Below, one piece after another: positions 1 to 4,893 of a stretch of 7,528 bases of DNA; within the stretch, counting starts at the first letter, position 1; every line of letters starts with the position of its first letter. This DNA comes from an uncultured Desulfobacterium sp. (lineage in GTDB: Bacteria > Desulfobacterota > Desulfobacteria > Desulfobacterales > Desulfobacteraceae), in assembly GCA_937124525.1 (NCBI GenBank), contig CAKZLA010000244.1:1-7528 (forward strand). Direction: 5' to 3'. The notes under the pieces are model-generated. The model was not told where the DNA came from, did not search any database, and worked only from the letters and a program-made list of their open reading frames with translations. The position numbers were made by a program, and so were the translations under genes.

Positions 1-62
1 ACTTTACAGTTTCTTGGAGCATTCCACATTTGTAGGGGCTTTTTCCCAAAAGACTGTAAAGT
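1..62. repeat. 10-base inverted repeat at the left edge, possible terminator or element end
   Basis: Bases 1-10 (ACTTTACAGT) are the exact reverse complement of 53-62, and two further pairs (11/52 as a T-G wobble, 12/51) extend the stem to 12. The 40-base loop contains a weak GGG/CCC hairpin. The right arm is followed by CCTTTTT, so on the plus strand it could act as an intrinsic terminator for a gene outside the window. The stem is AT-rich and the loop long, and the left arm may continue beyond the window, so an element end is equally possible. Confidence 0.35.
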
Positions 63-371
63 CCTTTTTGGCTCATAGGATGCCAAAAATCAAATCTGTG
101 AATTTTAAATTATAATGTTTTTTGTCTGAATTGACTTAAAGCAGATTTCATGCCGATGCCATTCTTTGAGTTATAAATTTTTATAATATATTGAAATTTA
201 AATATTTATTTTATATTTTTTTTGTTGGCTCGATGAAGAAATTTATTTTTGATTCAATATCGAATCTGTTTGGGGGTTTGGAGTATTATGCGGGGCTTCT
301 TTTGATTTGATTTTGAATCTAACCTGGGAGGGCTGTTGCTGATTGAGTTTGTGAAATCACTTTTTAGTTGA

Positions 372-397
372 TTTTACCCCTGATTTCGAGGGTAAGA
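372..397. repeat. Small hairpin, 8-base arms
   Basis: TTTTACCC (372-379) can pair with GGGTAAGA (390-397) with one T-G wobble around a 10-base loop. There is no convincing T-run on either side. It is an isolated structure of unknown role and may be chance in AT-rich sequence. Confidence 0.25.
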
Positions 398-537
398 GGA
401 TTTTGTATGGGCCTTGGACTTGAATTTCTTTTGAATCACCACCCTGGTTTCAGCTCAATTTTTGGGACTGAACATTTTTCAACTGGTAAGTTATGAGTTT
501 CCAGCGGCCTTAAATTTATCAATCTAAAAATTGTGAC

Positions 538-671
538 CTGTGCGGGTAGCGATTATCCGCAGCGTTTGACAATGCAAACAGATCAAATTTAGCATTCAAT
601 TTGTATTGTTAAATTACAAATAGGCCTGAAAGTTTGTTCCAAATCGGAGAAATAAAAATTTACCCGCACAG
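538..671. repeat. Spaced 11-base inverted repeat with a competing local hairpin
   Basis: CTGTGCGGGTA (538-548) is the exact reverse complement of 661-671, 112 bases away. The inner part of the left arm (542-548, GCGGGTA) can instead pair with TATCCGC (554-560) around a 5-base loop, so the two foldings exclude each other. The right arm lies 27 bases past the stop codon of the minus-strand sigma-54 activator, so the structure would sit in that gene's 3' untranslated RNA. No proper T-run follows, so a classical terminator is not supported. Confidence 0.5.
599..621. repeat. AT-rich palindrome, 7-base arms
   Basis: ATTTGTA (599-605) and TACAAAT (615-621) are perfect reverse complements around 9 bases. 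It lies inside the larger spaced repeat 538-671. The symmetry suits a dimeric regulator site or an RNA hairpin, but AT-rich palindromes of this size are common by chance. Confidence 0.3.
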
Positions 672-698
672 CTCGAAAAATTGGGATGCTCAATGGGA

Positions 699-2558
699 TC
701 AATTGCTCAGATTGTGTTTTTTCAGCTTTCTGAAAACTTGGGATTGGGTCATGTGAAGTGCTGCGGCAATGGCCCGGGTGGTTTTAAACTCTTTCACCGC
801 CCGGGAGAGTAGTTTTTTTTCATACGAAAGAACCTTGTCATTGAAAACATAGGAGCTGGTTTTCAGTTCCAATGCACCGTCATGGGGGGATGCTGAAAAG
901 GAATCGTCAATTTTCTCCGTGCCAAATTGTTCAATGATGGCGGACTCCCCCATGACCACCGCTTTTTTAATCATGTTCTGTAGTTCACGAATGTTGCCGG
1001 GAAATGCATGGGCCTGGATGGCACTGAGGCTGCGGGGGGAGAGTTTTCGTTGGAGATTGTATTCCCTGTTATATTTATTAAGAAAGAAAAATATCAAACC
1101 CGGAATATCTTCCACCCGATCCCGCAGGGGGGGAATGGTGATGGCAAAGGTGTTTAGTCTGAAGTAGAGATCTTGGCGGAATTTTTTATGAATTATCTGA
1201 TCAACAAGTTTAACATTGGTGGCGGCGATCACTGTACAGTCTATTTTAATGGGTGTCAAACCGCCGATGTGAAGCACTTCCTTATCTTCAATGCATTTTA
1301 ACAGTTTGGCCTGCATGGGAAGGGTCATTTCTCCGATTTCATCCAGGAACAGGGTTCCCCCCCGGGCCATCTCAAAAAGTCCTATTTTCCCCTTTTCTCC
1401 GGCACCGGTAAAGGCTCCTTTTTCATACCCGAAAAGCTCCGCTTCAATGAGAGATTCGGGAAGGGCAGCACAGTTGATCTGTACAAACGGCCCTTTATTC
1501 CTGCGCGAATGGATAAATTTAGCCAGCAATCCCTTGCCGGTGCCGGATTCACCCATGATAAGAATATTGGAAACTTTCAGGTTGGCAAGTTTCTGGCATG
1601 TCAGCAGTATGTGCTGCATCTCCTTGCTTTCCGCCACAATTTCTTGTTCCTTGAGTTCCCTGAGGTTGAGCTGTGTGAGTTCATCCTTTATCTGTTTGCT
1701 CTCAAGACGCATCAGTTCCAGCTCTTCATGGAGATCGTTGAGCTGGGTCATATCCCGTTCATTGGTGATGACCATGGAGATGGAACCGTCATCATCAAAT
1801 ACCGGTGTGCCGGTGACCAGGAGCCGCTTCTTGGTTTTAGCAGTTTTCTGGATGATATTGACCTGGCATTTACGATCGAGCACCTCCCGGGTGACAGATC
1901 GGTCCATCATGCCTTTGTTCACCAGGGCGTCGATTTGTTTACCGATCACCTCTTTAGAAGAGATGCCAAGGAGTTTTTCCGTGGCTTGGTTGATACGAAG
2001 CACAACCCCCTGACCGTCACAGATCCAGATACTTTCCGATGATGCATTGAGGATGGTTTCCAATTGCCTGTTTGTTTTTTTAAGATTTTCGGTTTGTTTT
2101 TTAAAATTTTCTTCAAGTTCTTTTTCATGGGCCAGGTGTAGCATTTGGTCTTTTTTCTTGGCAGAGATGTCCTGTAAAACAGTGACCATGGCAATGACTT
2201 GCCGGGCTTCATTTAAAACCGGTGATGAATTTACCAGGACATGTATTTTGGTGCCACCTGGTTGTTGAACAATGGCCTCAAAATCCTTGGCCACCACATG
2301 GGTTTCGGATTTCAAGTGTGAAGAAAACATATTGTTGTAGATGGCTTTTTCATTGGGATAGAAAAATTTTCCACCGGCGTCAAAAAAAAAATCTTTTAAA
2401 GAGGCACCTTCCAAAGGGGCGTGTTTCAGGCCCAGAATTCGTGATAATTCACTGTTGATGCATACCACCTGGTTATCTGACTGGTGGGTGATCAGAACAC
2501 CGACCAGCATTTGTTCCATTGCGGTATTAAGAATTTTAAGGGTTTTTAAAGAGTTCAT
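699..2558 (-). CDS. PAS-domain sigma-54-dependent transcriptional activator
   Basis: A 619-residue enhancer-binding protein that would hydrolyse ATP to open sigma-54 RNA polymerase complexes in the cytoplasm. Visible domains in order: a PAS domain (about 10-132), a charged coiled coil (about 135-168), a second PAS domain (about 165-272), a second coiled coil (275-308), the AAA+ domain (about 308-535) and a Fis-type helix-turn-helix at the C-terminus (about 577-616). AAA+ motifs are intact: Walker A GESGTGKG at 336-343, the sigma-54 contact loop GAFTGA at 381-386, Walker B with DE at 406-407, sensor IAATN at 444-448, and arginines in FRQDLYFRLN (460-469). There is no receiver domain, so it is not a classical response regulator. 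It probably senses a small ligand, redox state or partner protein through its PAS domains. The upstream Shine-Dalgarno signal is poor. The target genes are unknown. The family call is firm. Confidence 0.96.
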   Translation of the reverse strand: MNSLKTLKILNTAMEQMLVGVLITHQSDNQVVCINSELSRILGLKHAPLEGASLKDFFFDAGGKFFYPNEKAIYNNMFSSHLKSETHVVAKDFEAIVQQPGGTKIHVLVNSSPVLNEARQVIAMVTVLQDISAKKKDQMLHLAHEKELEENFKKQTENLKKTNRQLETILNASSESIWICDGQGVVLRINQATEKLLGISSKEVIGKQIDALVNKGMMDRSVTREVLDRKCQVNIIQKTAKTKKRLLVTGTPVFDDDGSISMVITNERDMTQLNDLHEELELMRLESKQIKDELTQLNLRELKEQEIVAESKEMQHILLTCQKLANLKVSNILIMGESGTGKGLLAKFIHSRRNKGPFVQINCAALPESLIEAELFGYEKGAFTGAGEKGKIGLFEMARGGTLFLDEIGEMTLPMQAKLLKCIEDKEVLHIGGLTPIKIDCTVIAATNVKLVDQIIHKKFRQDLYFRLNTFAITIPPLRDRVEDIPGLIFFFLNKYNREYNLQRKLSPRSLSAIQAHAFPGNIRELQNMIKKAVVMGESAIIEQFGTEKIDDSFSASPHDGALELKTSSYVFNDKVLSYEKKLLSRAVKEFKTTRAIAAALHMTQSQVFRKLKKHNLSN

Positions 2559-2616
2559 CTGTAATGATTTGTCCCCATGGAAGAATGGCAGGTTATGGAA
2601 GCATTTTTAACCCAAA

Positions 2617-2645
2617 GATATAGTATAAATCCCCTTGCTTTGCAA
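2617..2645 (-). promoter_or_regulatory. Weak sigma-70-like promoter before the sigma-54 activator
   Basis: Reading the minus strand, TTGCAA (2645-2640) is separated by 17 bases from TATATC (2622-2617), about 60 bases before the activator start. Each box matches the consensus at 4 of 6 positions. It would allow expression independent of the Hsp70 gene, but co-transcription is also possible because no terminator is seen in the 102-base gap. Confidence 0.2.
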
Positions 2646-2660
2646 AATATTTAGTTTTGA

Positions 2661-3941
2661 TCATGTTGCCCCATGAAGTCCCAGTCCATAGGCAACACTT
2701 GTAAATGCATCGGCGGTGCGGATCTTATCTGCTCCCATGCGTTGTTCAAACAATTTCCGTATCAGGGGGATATAGGAAGACCCCCCGGTTAAAAAAACCA
2801 CATCAATATCGGTGGACGTTAAATCGGCATCCCTTAGTGTTGAATCAATACAGGTATTGATGGCATCTACTTTTTCGTGGATGAATCCTTCAAACTCATT
2901 CCGGGATATTAACTCATCAATACAGATATCATAATCATTAAAATAGATATGGGATGAGTCCCCATAGGACAATTCGCATTTTGATTTTTCAATGGACTGG
3001 AAGAGCAGATATCCATAGTTGGCTTCAATGAGATTTTCCAGGTTTTCCAAGAGCTTTTGATCTTTAAGCGCCGCATTTACCTTAAGTTCTTTAATATTTT
3101 TCAATGTGCTGGGTAACCGAAGCTGGGGAATGAGGTGCCATTGGGTGAGCTTTTTGATGACAATGGGGGAAAGCCCGAAAAAATTGTCGCTCCAAATGGA
3201 TTTCGCCTGTACATTTTTCCCATAATAAGTTGCTACCTTTTCCCGCATAATTTGAGAATCAAAAACATCCCCGCCAATATAAACACCCCCCACAGATAGA
3301 ATGTCCTTTTCTCTCTGGGTTTTATTGCTGCCCTTGTTACCTGCTTTATGGATGGTAAAGTCTGAACTGCCGCCCCCAAAATCTCCCACCAGTACCAGTT
3401 GTTCTTTTCCGGCCTTAATGGTGTTTTCGTAGGCAAGGGCAGCTGCAATGGGTTCCAGTTGAAATGAGATGTTTTTAAATCCAGCCAGTTTTGCCGCCCG
3501 GATCAGGCGATCCTGGGCAAGCTGATCCCTTTCTGGATCTTCGGAGAAAATCACCGGGCGTCCTAAAATCAGATCAGACACCTCCTGTTTAATAATCTCT
3601 TCCCCCCGCTCTTTCATGACTTTGAGGAATATGGCAATCAAAGCCTCCAGGGTGTACTGTTGACCATAAATGGATGTCTTATCAAATTCTTTGTTGGGAA
3701 GAAATGTTTTGATGGACTGAATATAGCGGCCATCGGCCTCGTTTTCTATGTATTTTTGAACTCCTTCATGCCCGACATAGGCGTTTGCCCGGCCACGTTC
3801 TTTTAAAAAATATAGAATGGATTTCAACGAATTGGAAATGGGGTTTTCCCTGTCCACATTCAATAATTTTACATTGCCGTCAATGTTCACGGATAATGCT
3901 GAGTTGGATGTTCCAAAATCAATACCAAATATGGCAGACAT
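2661..3941 (-). CDS. YegD-like Hsp70-family ATPase
   Basis: A 426-residue actin/Hsp70-fold ATPase made almost entirely of the nucleotide-binding domain. Visible motifs: phosphate loop 1 FGIDFGTSNS at 5-14, GRPVIF at 127-132 as in YegD-type proteins, connect 1 EPIAAALAYE at 163-172, phosphate loop 2 VGDFGGGSSDF at 185-195, GGVYIGGDVFD at 218-228, and the adenosine motif FLTGGSSYIPLI at 383-394. The usual Hsp70 substrate-binding beta domain and helical lid are absent: the protein ends soon after connect 2. It is about the length of E. coli YegD (450 residues), so this is the normal architecture of that branch rather than a truncation. The function is unproven, presumably ATP-dependent binding to a partner. 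The minus-strand sigma-54 activator lies 102 bases downstream. The Shine-Dalgarno AGGGAG sits 10 bases before this ATG. Confidence 0.93.
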   Translation of the reverse strand: MSAIFGIDFGTSNSALSVNIDGNVKLLNVDRENPISNSLKSILYFLKERGRANAYVGHEGVQKYIENEADGRYIQSIKTFLPNKEFDKTSIYGQQYTLEALIAIFLKVMKERGEEIIKQEVSDLILGRPVIFSEDPERDQLAQDRLIRAAKLAGFKNISFQLEPIAAALAYENTIKAGKEQLVLVGDFGGGSSDFTIHKAGNKGSNKTQREKDILSVGGVYIGGDVFDSQIMREKVATYYGKNVQAKSIWSDNFFGLSPIVIKKLTQWHLIPQLRLPSTLKNIKELKVNAALKDQKLLENLENLIEANYGYLLFQSIEKSKCELSYGDSSHIYFNDYDICIDELISRNEFEGFIHEKVDAINTCIDSTLRDADLTSTDIDVVFLTGGSSYIPLIRKLFEQRMGADKIRTADAFTSVAYGLGLHGAT

Positions 3942-3957
3942 GTATTAACTGCTCCCT
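3942..3957 (-). promoter_or_regulatory. Ribosome binding site of the Hsp70-like gene
   Basis: On the minus strand AGGGAG (3957-3952) precedes the ATG at 3941 by 10 bases, which is slightly long but acceptable. It supports the chosen start. No other start codon in the frame has a better signal nearby. Confidence 0.5.
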
Positions 3958-4057
3958 GTAAATTCTTTATATATGTTTTTTTGGGCGTTGCCCCAGTCTA
4001 TTAAAAACGGAATAATATATATGAAAATAAAGGGTGTGTATATAAAAATAATGAACA

Positions 4058-4114
4058 GGGACGTTTTTTCAGCTATCTTTAGATTTTCAATTTAATATCC
4101 AGCACTGACGTCCC
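4058..4114. repeat. 7-base inverted repeat flanking a T-rich stretch, REP-like
   Basis: GGGACGT (4058-4064) and ACGTCCC (4108-4114) are perfect reverse complements 43 bases apart. The left arm is immediately followed by a run of T. The right arm overlaps the start of the open remnant at 4109. The GGGACGT...ACGTCCC form resembles repeats associated with REP-type Y1 transposases in other proteobacteria, but that resemblance is from memory and no transposase is present here. Confidence 0.3.
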
Positions 4115-4288
4115 GTCGATGGCATCCAATCCCTCGACGATCAAGGTGGTATCGATGATTTGTATGAGGGTTACATTCTGGATGCCGAGTCTTATTTCCG
4201 ACTTATCTTTACACCTTTTGTTAATATAGATGAAATCTTAAAAAAGGAATATACACAAGAACTCTTTCCATTCTGGAAAAAATCTTGA
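4109..4288 (+). pseudogene. Possible 59-codon C-terminal gene remnant, family not recognised
   Basis: After an in-frame TGA at 4106-4108 the frame stays open for 59 codons to TGA at 4286-4288. The translation starts RPVDGIQSLDDQGGIDDLYE and ends FTPFVNIDEILKKEYTQELF plus PFWKKS. Its balanced mix of acidic, aromatic and glycine residues looks like a folded protein's C-terminus rather than random AT-rich reading. There is no ATG or GTG in the frame (only a TTG at 4160 without a Shine-Dalgarno), so it is not an intact gene. I do not recognise the family. A second frame is also open over part of this stretch, so chance cannot be excluded. Its flank carries the inverted repeat 4058-4114, compatible with an insertion or deletion scar. 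Confidence 0.3.
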
Positions 4289-4304
4289 CACCATTGTTTT
4301 TATC

Positions 4305-4321
4305 ATCATGTCATACATGAT
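4305..4321. repeat. 17-base palindrome, operator-like
   Basis: ATCATGT and ACATGAT are perfect 7-base arms around CAT. The compact symmetry is typical of dimeric helix-turn-helix regulator sites. It lies 17 bases after the end of the possible gene remnant and far (about 570 bases) from cfa, so its target is unclear. Confidence 0.35.
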
Positions 4322-4607
4322 AACAGTAACCGTCTGCCACAAAAAAAATAGAAAATCGTATTATGCCGCCTCCGAGGAGTGCCTGATGCTGCATTTTCTT
4401 ATAACTGCCACGGGCAGACCGTATTGGGGATCTGGCCTGCCACAACAAATATCGAAACTCCAGTTATTACAAATCATTGGACGAAGTTTCTTATAAAAAA
4501 TGAAGCTCGTAGCGGACAATGCCATTAAGTATCTATTGTGATACGCCCTACAACAAAATAGTCTTCGCTTTAATAATACCTTCGCCAATTTTATTTTGGT
4601 TTAAATA

Positions 4608-4623
4608 TTGGCCTATATATTGT
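4608..4623 (+). promoter_or_regulatory. Sigma-54-like -24/-12 site with an imperfect -12
   Basis: TTGGC (4608-4612), 7 bases, then TTGT (4620-4623). The GG and GT dinucleotides have exactly the 10-base separation of -24/-12 promoters, but the normally conserved GC at -12 reads GT and the CAC part of the -24 box is missing. The site lies inside the inverted-repeat element. It is of interest only because a sigma-54 activator is encoded in the same window. Confidence 0.15.
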
Positions 4624-4626
4624 GAT

Positions 4627-4656
4627 TTGACACTCACATATAATACCGTATATGGT
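4627..4656 (+). promoter_or_regulatory. Candidate sigma-70 promoter upstream of cfa
   Basis: A perfect -35 box TTGACA (4627-4632) is followed by TATATG at a 16-base spacing (4649-4654) or TATGGT at 18 bases (4651-4656), each 4 of 6 matches to the -10 box. Transcription from here would give a leader of roughly 225 bases containing the right half of the inverted-repeat element, the direct repeats and the hairpin before cfa. A weaker alternative, TTGTCG-17-TATTAA at 4833-4861, would give a short leader. Confidence 0.3.
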
Positions 4657-4745
4657 ATCTTAATTGCCAAATTTCAAATTGATTTTGAATTTGGCGAAGG
4701 TATTGTTTAAATGTAGGTTATTTGATACATTGGTATGTTAATTGC
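4653..4745 (+). repeat. 15-base direct repeat, one mismatch
   Basis: TGGTATcTTAATTGC (4653-4667) recurs as TGGTATgTTAATTGC (4731-4745), 78 bases apart. The first copy lies inside the 130-base inverted-repeat element and the second just outside it, between the blocks of the other direct repeat. Fourteen of fifteen identical bases makes chance unlikely. The copies may be repeated protein-binding sites or the trace of a local duplication. Confidence 0.5.
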
Positions 4746-4792
4746 TTTATTATGCTTTAAATGTTTTATCGAGGTTGGAATAGGATACATTG
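4706..4792 (+). repeat. Imperfect tandem duplication with three conserved blocks
   Basis: Copy one (4706-4732) and copy two (4756-4792) share, in the same order, TTTAAATGT, AGGTT and GATACATTG, with 0 and 4 intervening bases in copy one versus 7 and 7 in copy two. The ordered blocks suggest an ancient duplication or a pair of composite binding sites ahead of cfa. Confidence 0.45.
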
Positions 4793-4809
4793 TTGTGACT
4801 GGAAAAAGA

Positions 4810-4872
4810 TCCTTCTAAAAAAAGCAAGGAGGTTGTCGATAAAAACTATTGTTTTTATTAAGTTTTTATTAA
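4810..4872 (+). promoter_or_regulatory. Structured leader directly before cfa
   Basis: In order: TCCTT (4810-4814), which can pair with AAGGA inside a perfect Shine-Dalgarno AAGGAGGT (4826-4833) that has no ATG, GTG or usable TTG within 12 bases. Then a perfect 8-base-pair hairpin ATAAAAAC/GTTTTTAT (4839-4846 with 4851-4858, 4-base loop), and a perfect 11-base tandem repeat GTTTTTATTAA (4851-4861 and 4862-4872). Because the GTTTTTAT arm is duplicated, ATAAAAAC can pair with either copy. The genuine cfa ribosome site follows at once. This arrangement could tune translation of cfa, but it is AT-rich and may fold weakly. Confidence 0.35.
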
Positions 4873-4877
4873 AAATT

Positions 4878-4893
4878 AGGTGGTGGCATGATG
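4878..4893 (+). promoter_or_regulatory. cfa: Ribosome binding site of cfa and double ATG start
   Basis: AGGTGG (4878-4883) lies 4 bases before the ATG at 4888 and 7 bases before a second, directly adjacent ATG at 4891. The 7-base spacing is the more usual, so the protein may begin at residue 2 of the longest frame. The effect on the product is a single methionine. Confidence 0.55.

Larger units (their letters stand above)
1..698. other. Long non-coding stretch downstream of the sigma-54 activator
   Basis: No open frame in this stretch looks like a conserved protein. It is AT-rich, especially around 100-250, and holds several small inverted repeats (listed separately) and three loose copies of a TTTTGATT...GAATC motif near 247-268, 300-321 and 418-438. 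Two tiny frames exist, of 25 codons at 233-310 and 29 codons at 407-496, and neither has strong support. It corresponds to the 3' flank of the minus-strand activator gene and an unknown feature left of the window. Confidence 0.5.
4575..4704. repeat. 130-base element bounded by perfect 14-base inverted repeats
   Basis: AATACCTTCGCCAA (4575-4588) is the exact reverse complement of 4691-4704, 102 bases apart, and the outer flanks (TTTAA on both sides after inversion) are also similar. Inside are a central hairpin ATACC/GGTAT (4643-4647 with 4654-4658) and a second hairpin 4667-4678 with 4684-4694 (11 pairs, one bulge), whose TTGG is shared with the right terminal arm. The long stem and the inner hairpin therefore compete. 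The layout could be a miniature inverted-repeat element, a structured RNA or a cruciform-type regulatory site upstream of cfa. No coding frame is visible in it. Confidence 0.6.
3942..4887. other. 946-base intergenic region between divergent Hsp70-like and cfa genes
   Basis: This stretch separates the minus-strand Hsp70-like gene from plus-strand cfa. The part near Hsp70 (3960-4060) is very AT-rich with a GGGC/GCCC hairpin at 3983-3993 flanked by a T-run on the wrong side for a plus-strand terminator. From 4058 to 4290 there is an inverted repeat and a possible gene remnant. Between 4290 and 4570 several short frames are open in all three plus frames, none recognisable. From 4570 to 4887 the sequence is dominated by repeats and hairpins leading to cfa. 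Such a length is excessive for two simple promoters, so the region may hold a decayed insertion, an unrecognised RNA gene, or a complex leader. Confidence 0.55.

Noticed and set aside
233..310. 25-codon frame starting MKKFIF, hydrophobic towards the end
   Set aside because: No Shine-Dalgarno before the ATG, AT-rich surroundings and no recognisable family. Too short to separate from chance.
407..496. 29-codon frame with AAGAGG 7 bases before its ATG
   Set aside because: The ribosome site is tolerable but the peptide shows no motif, and no promoter or conservation evidence is available.
1231..1240. Perfect palindrome ACTGTACAGT, similar to the arms at the left edge
   Set aside because: It lies inside the AAA+ coding sequence, where the bases are explained by the conserved sensor segment of the protein. 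Similarity to the edge repeat looks coincidental.
1291..2042. Long plus-strand frames opposite the sigma-54 activator (240 and 177 codons)
   Set aside because: They are antisense shadows of a strongly conserved gene. Their translations show no family features and no ribosome sites.
3983..3993. GGGC/GCCC hairpin next to a run of seven T
   Set aside because: The T-run precedes the hairpin on the plus strand and would be an A-run after it on the minus strand, so it cannot be an intrinsic terminator in either direction.
4308..4496. 62-codon plus-strand frame (MSYMITVTVC...) and overlapping frames on both strands
   Set aside because: All three plus frames and one minus frame are partly open here with equally plausible-looking translations. 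No start has a Shine-Dalgarno and no family is recognisable.
4575..4872. Possible CRISPR array because of several repeats close together
   Set aside because: The repeats differ in sequence, length and spacing, with no regular repeat-spacer unit and no cas genes.
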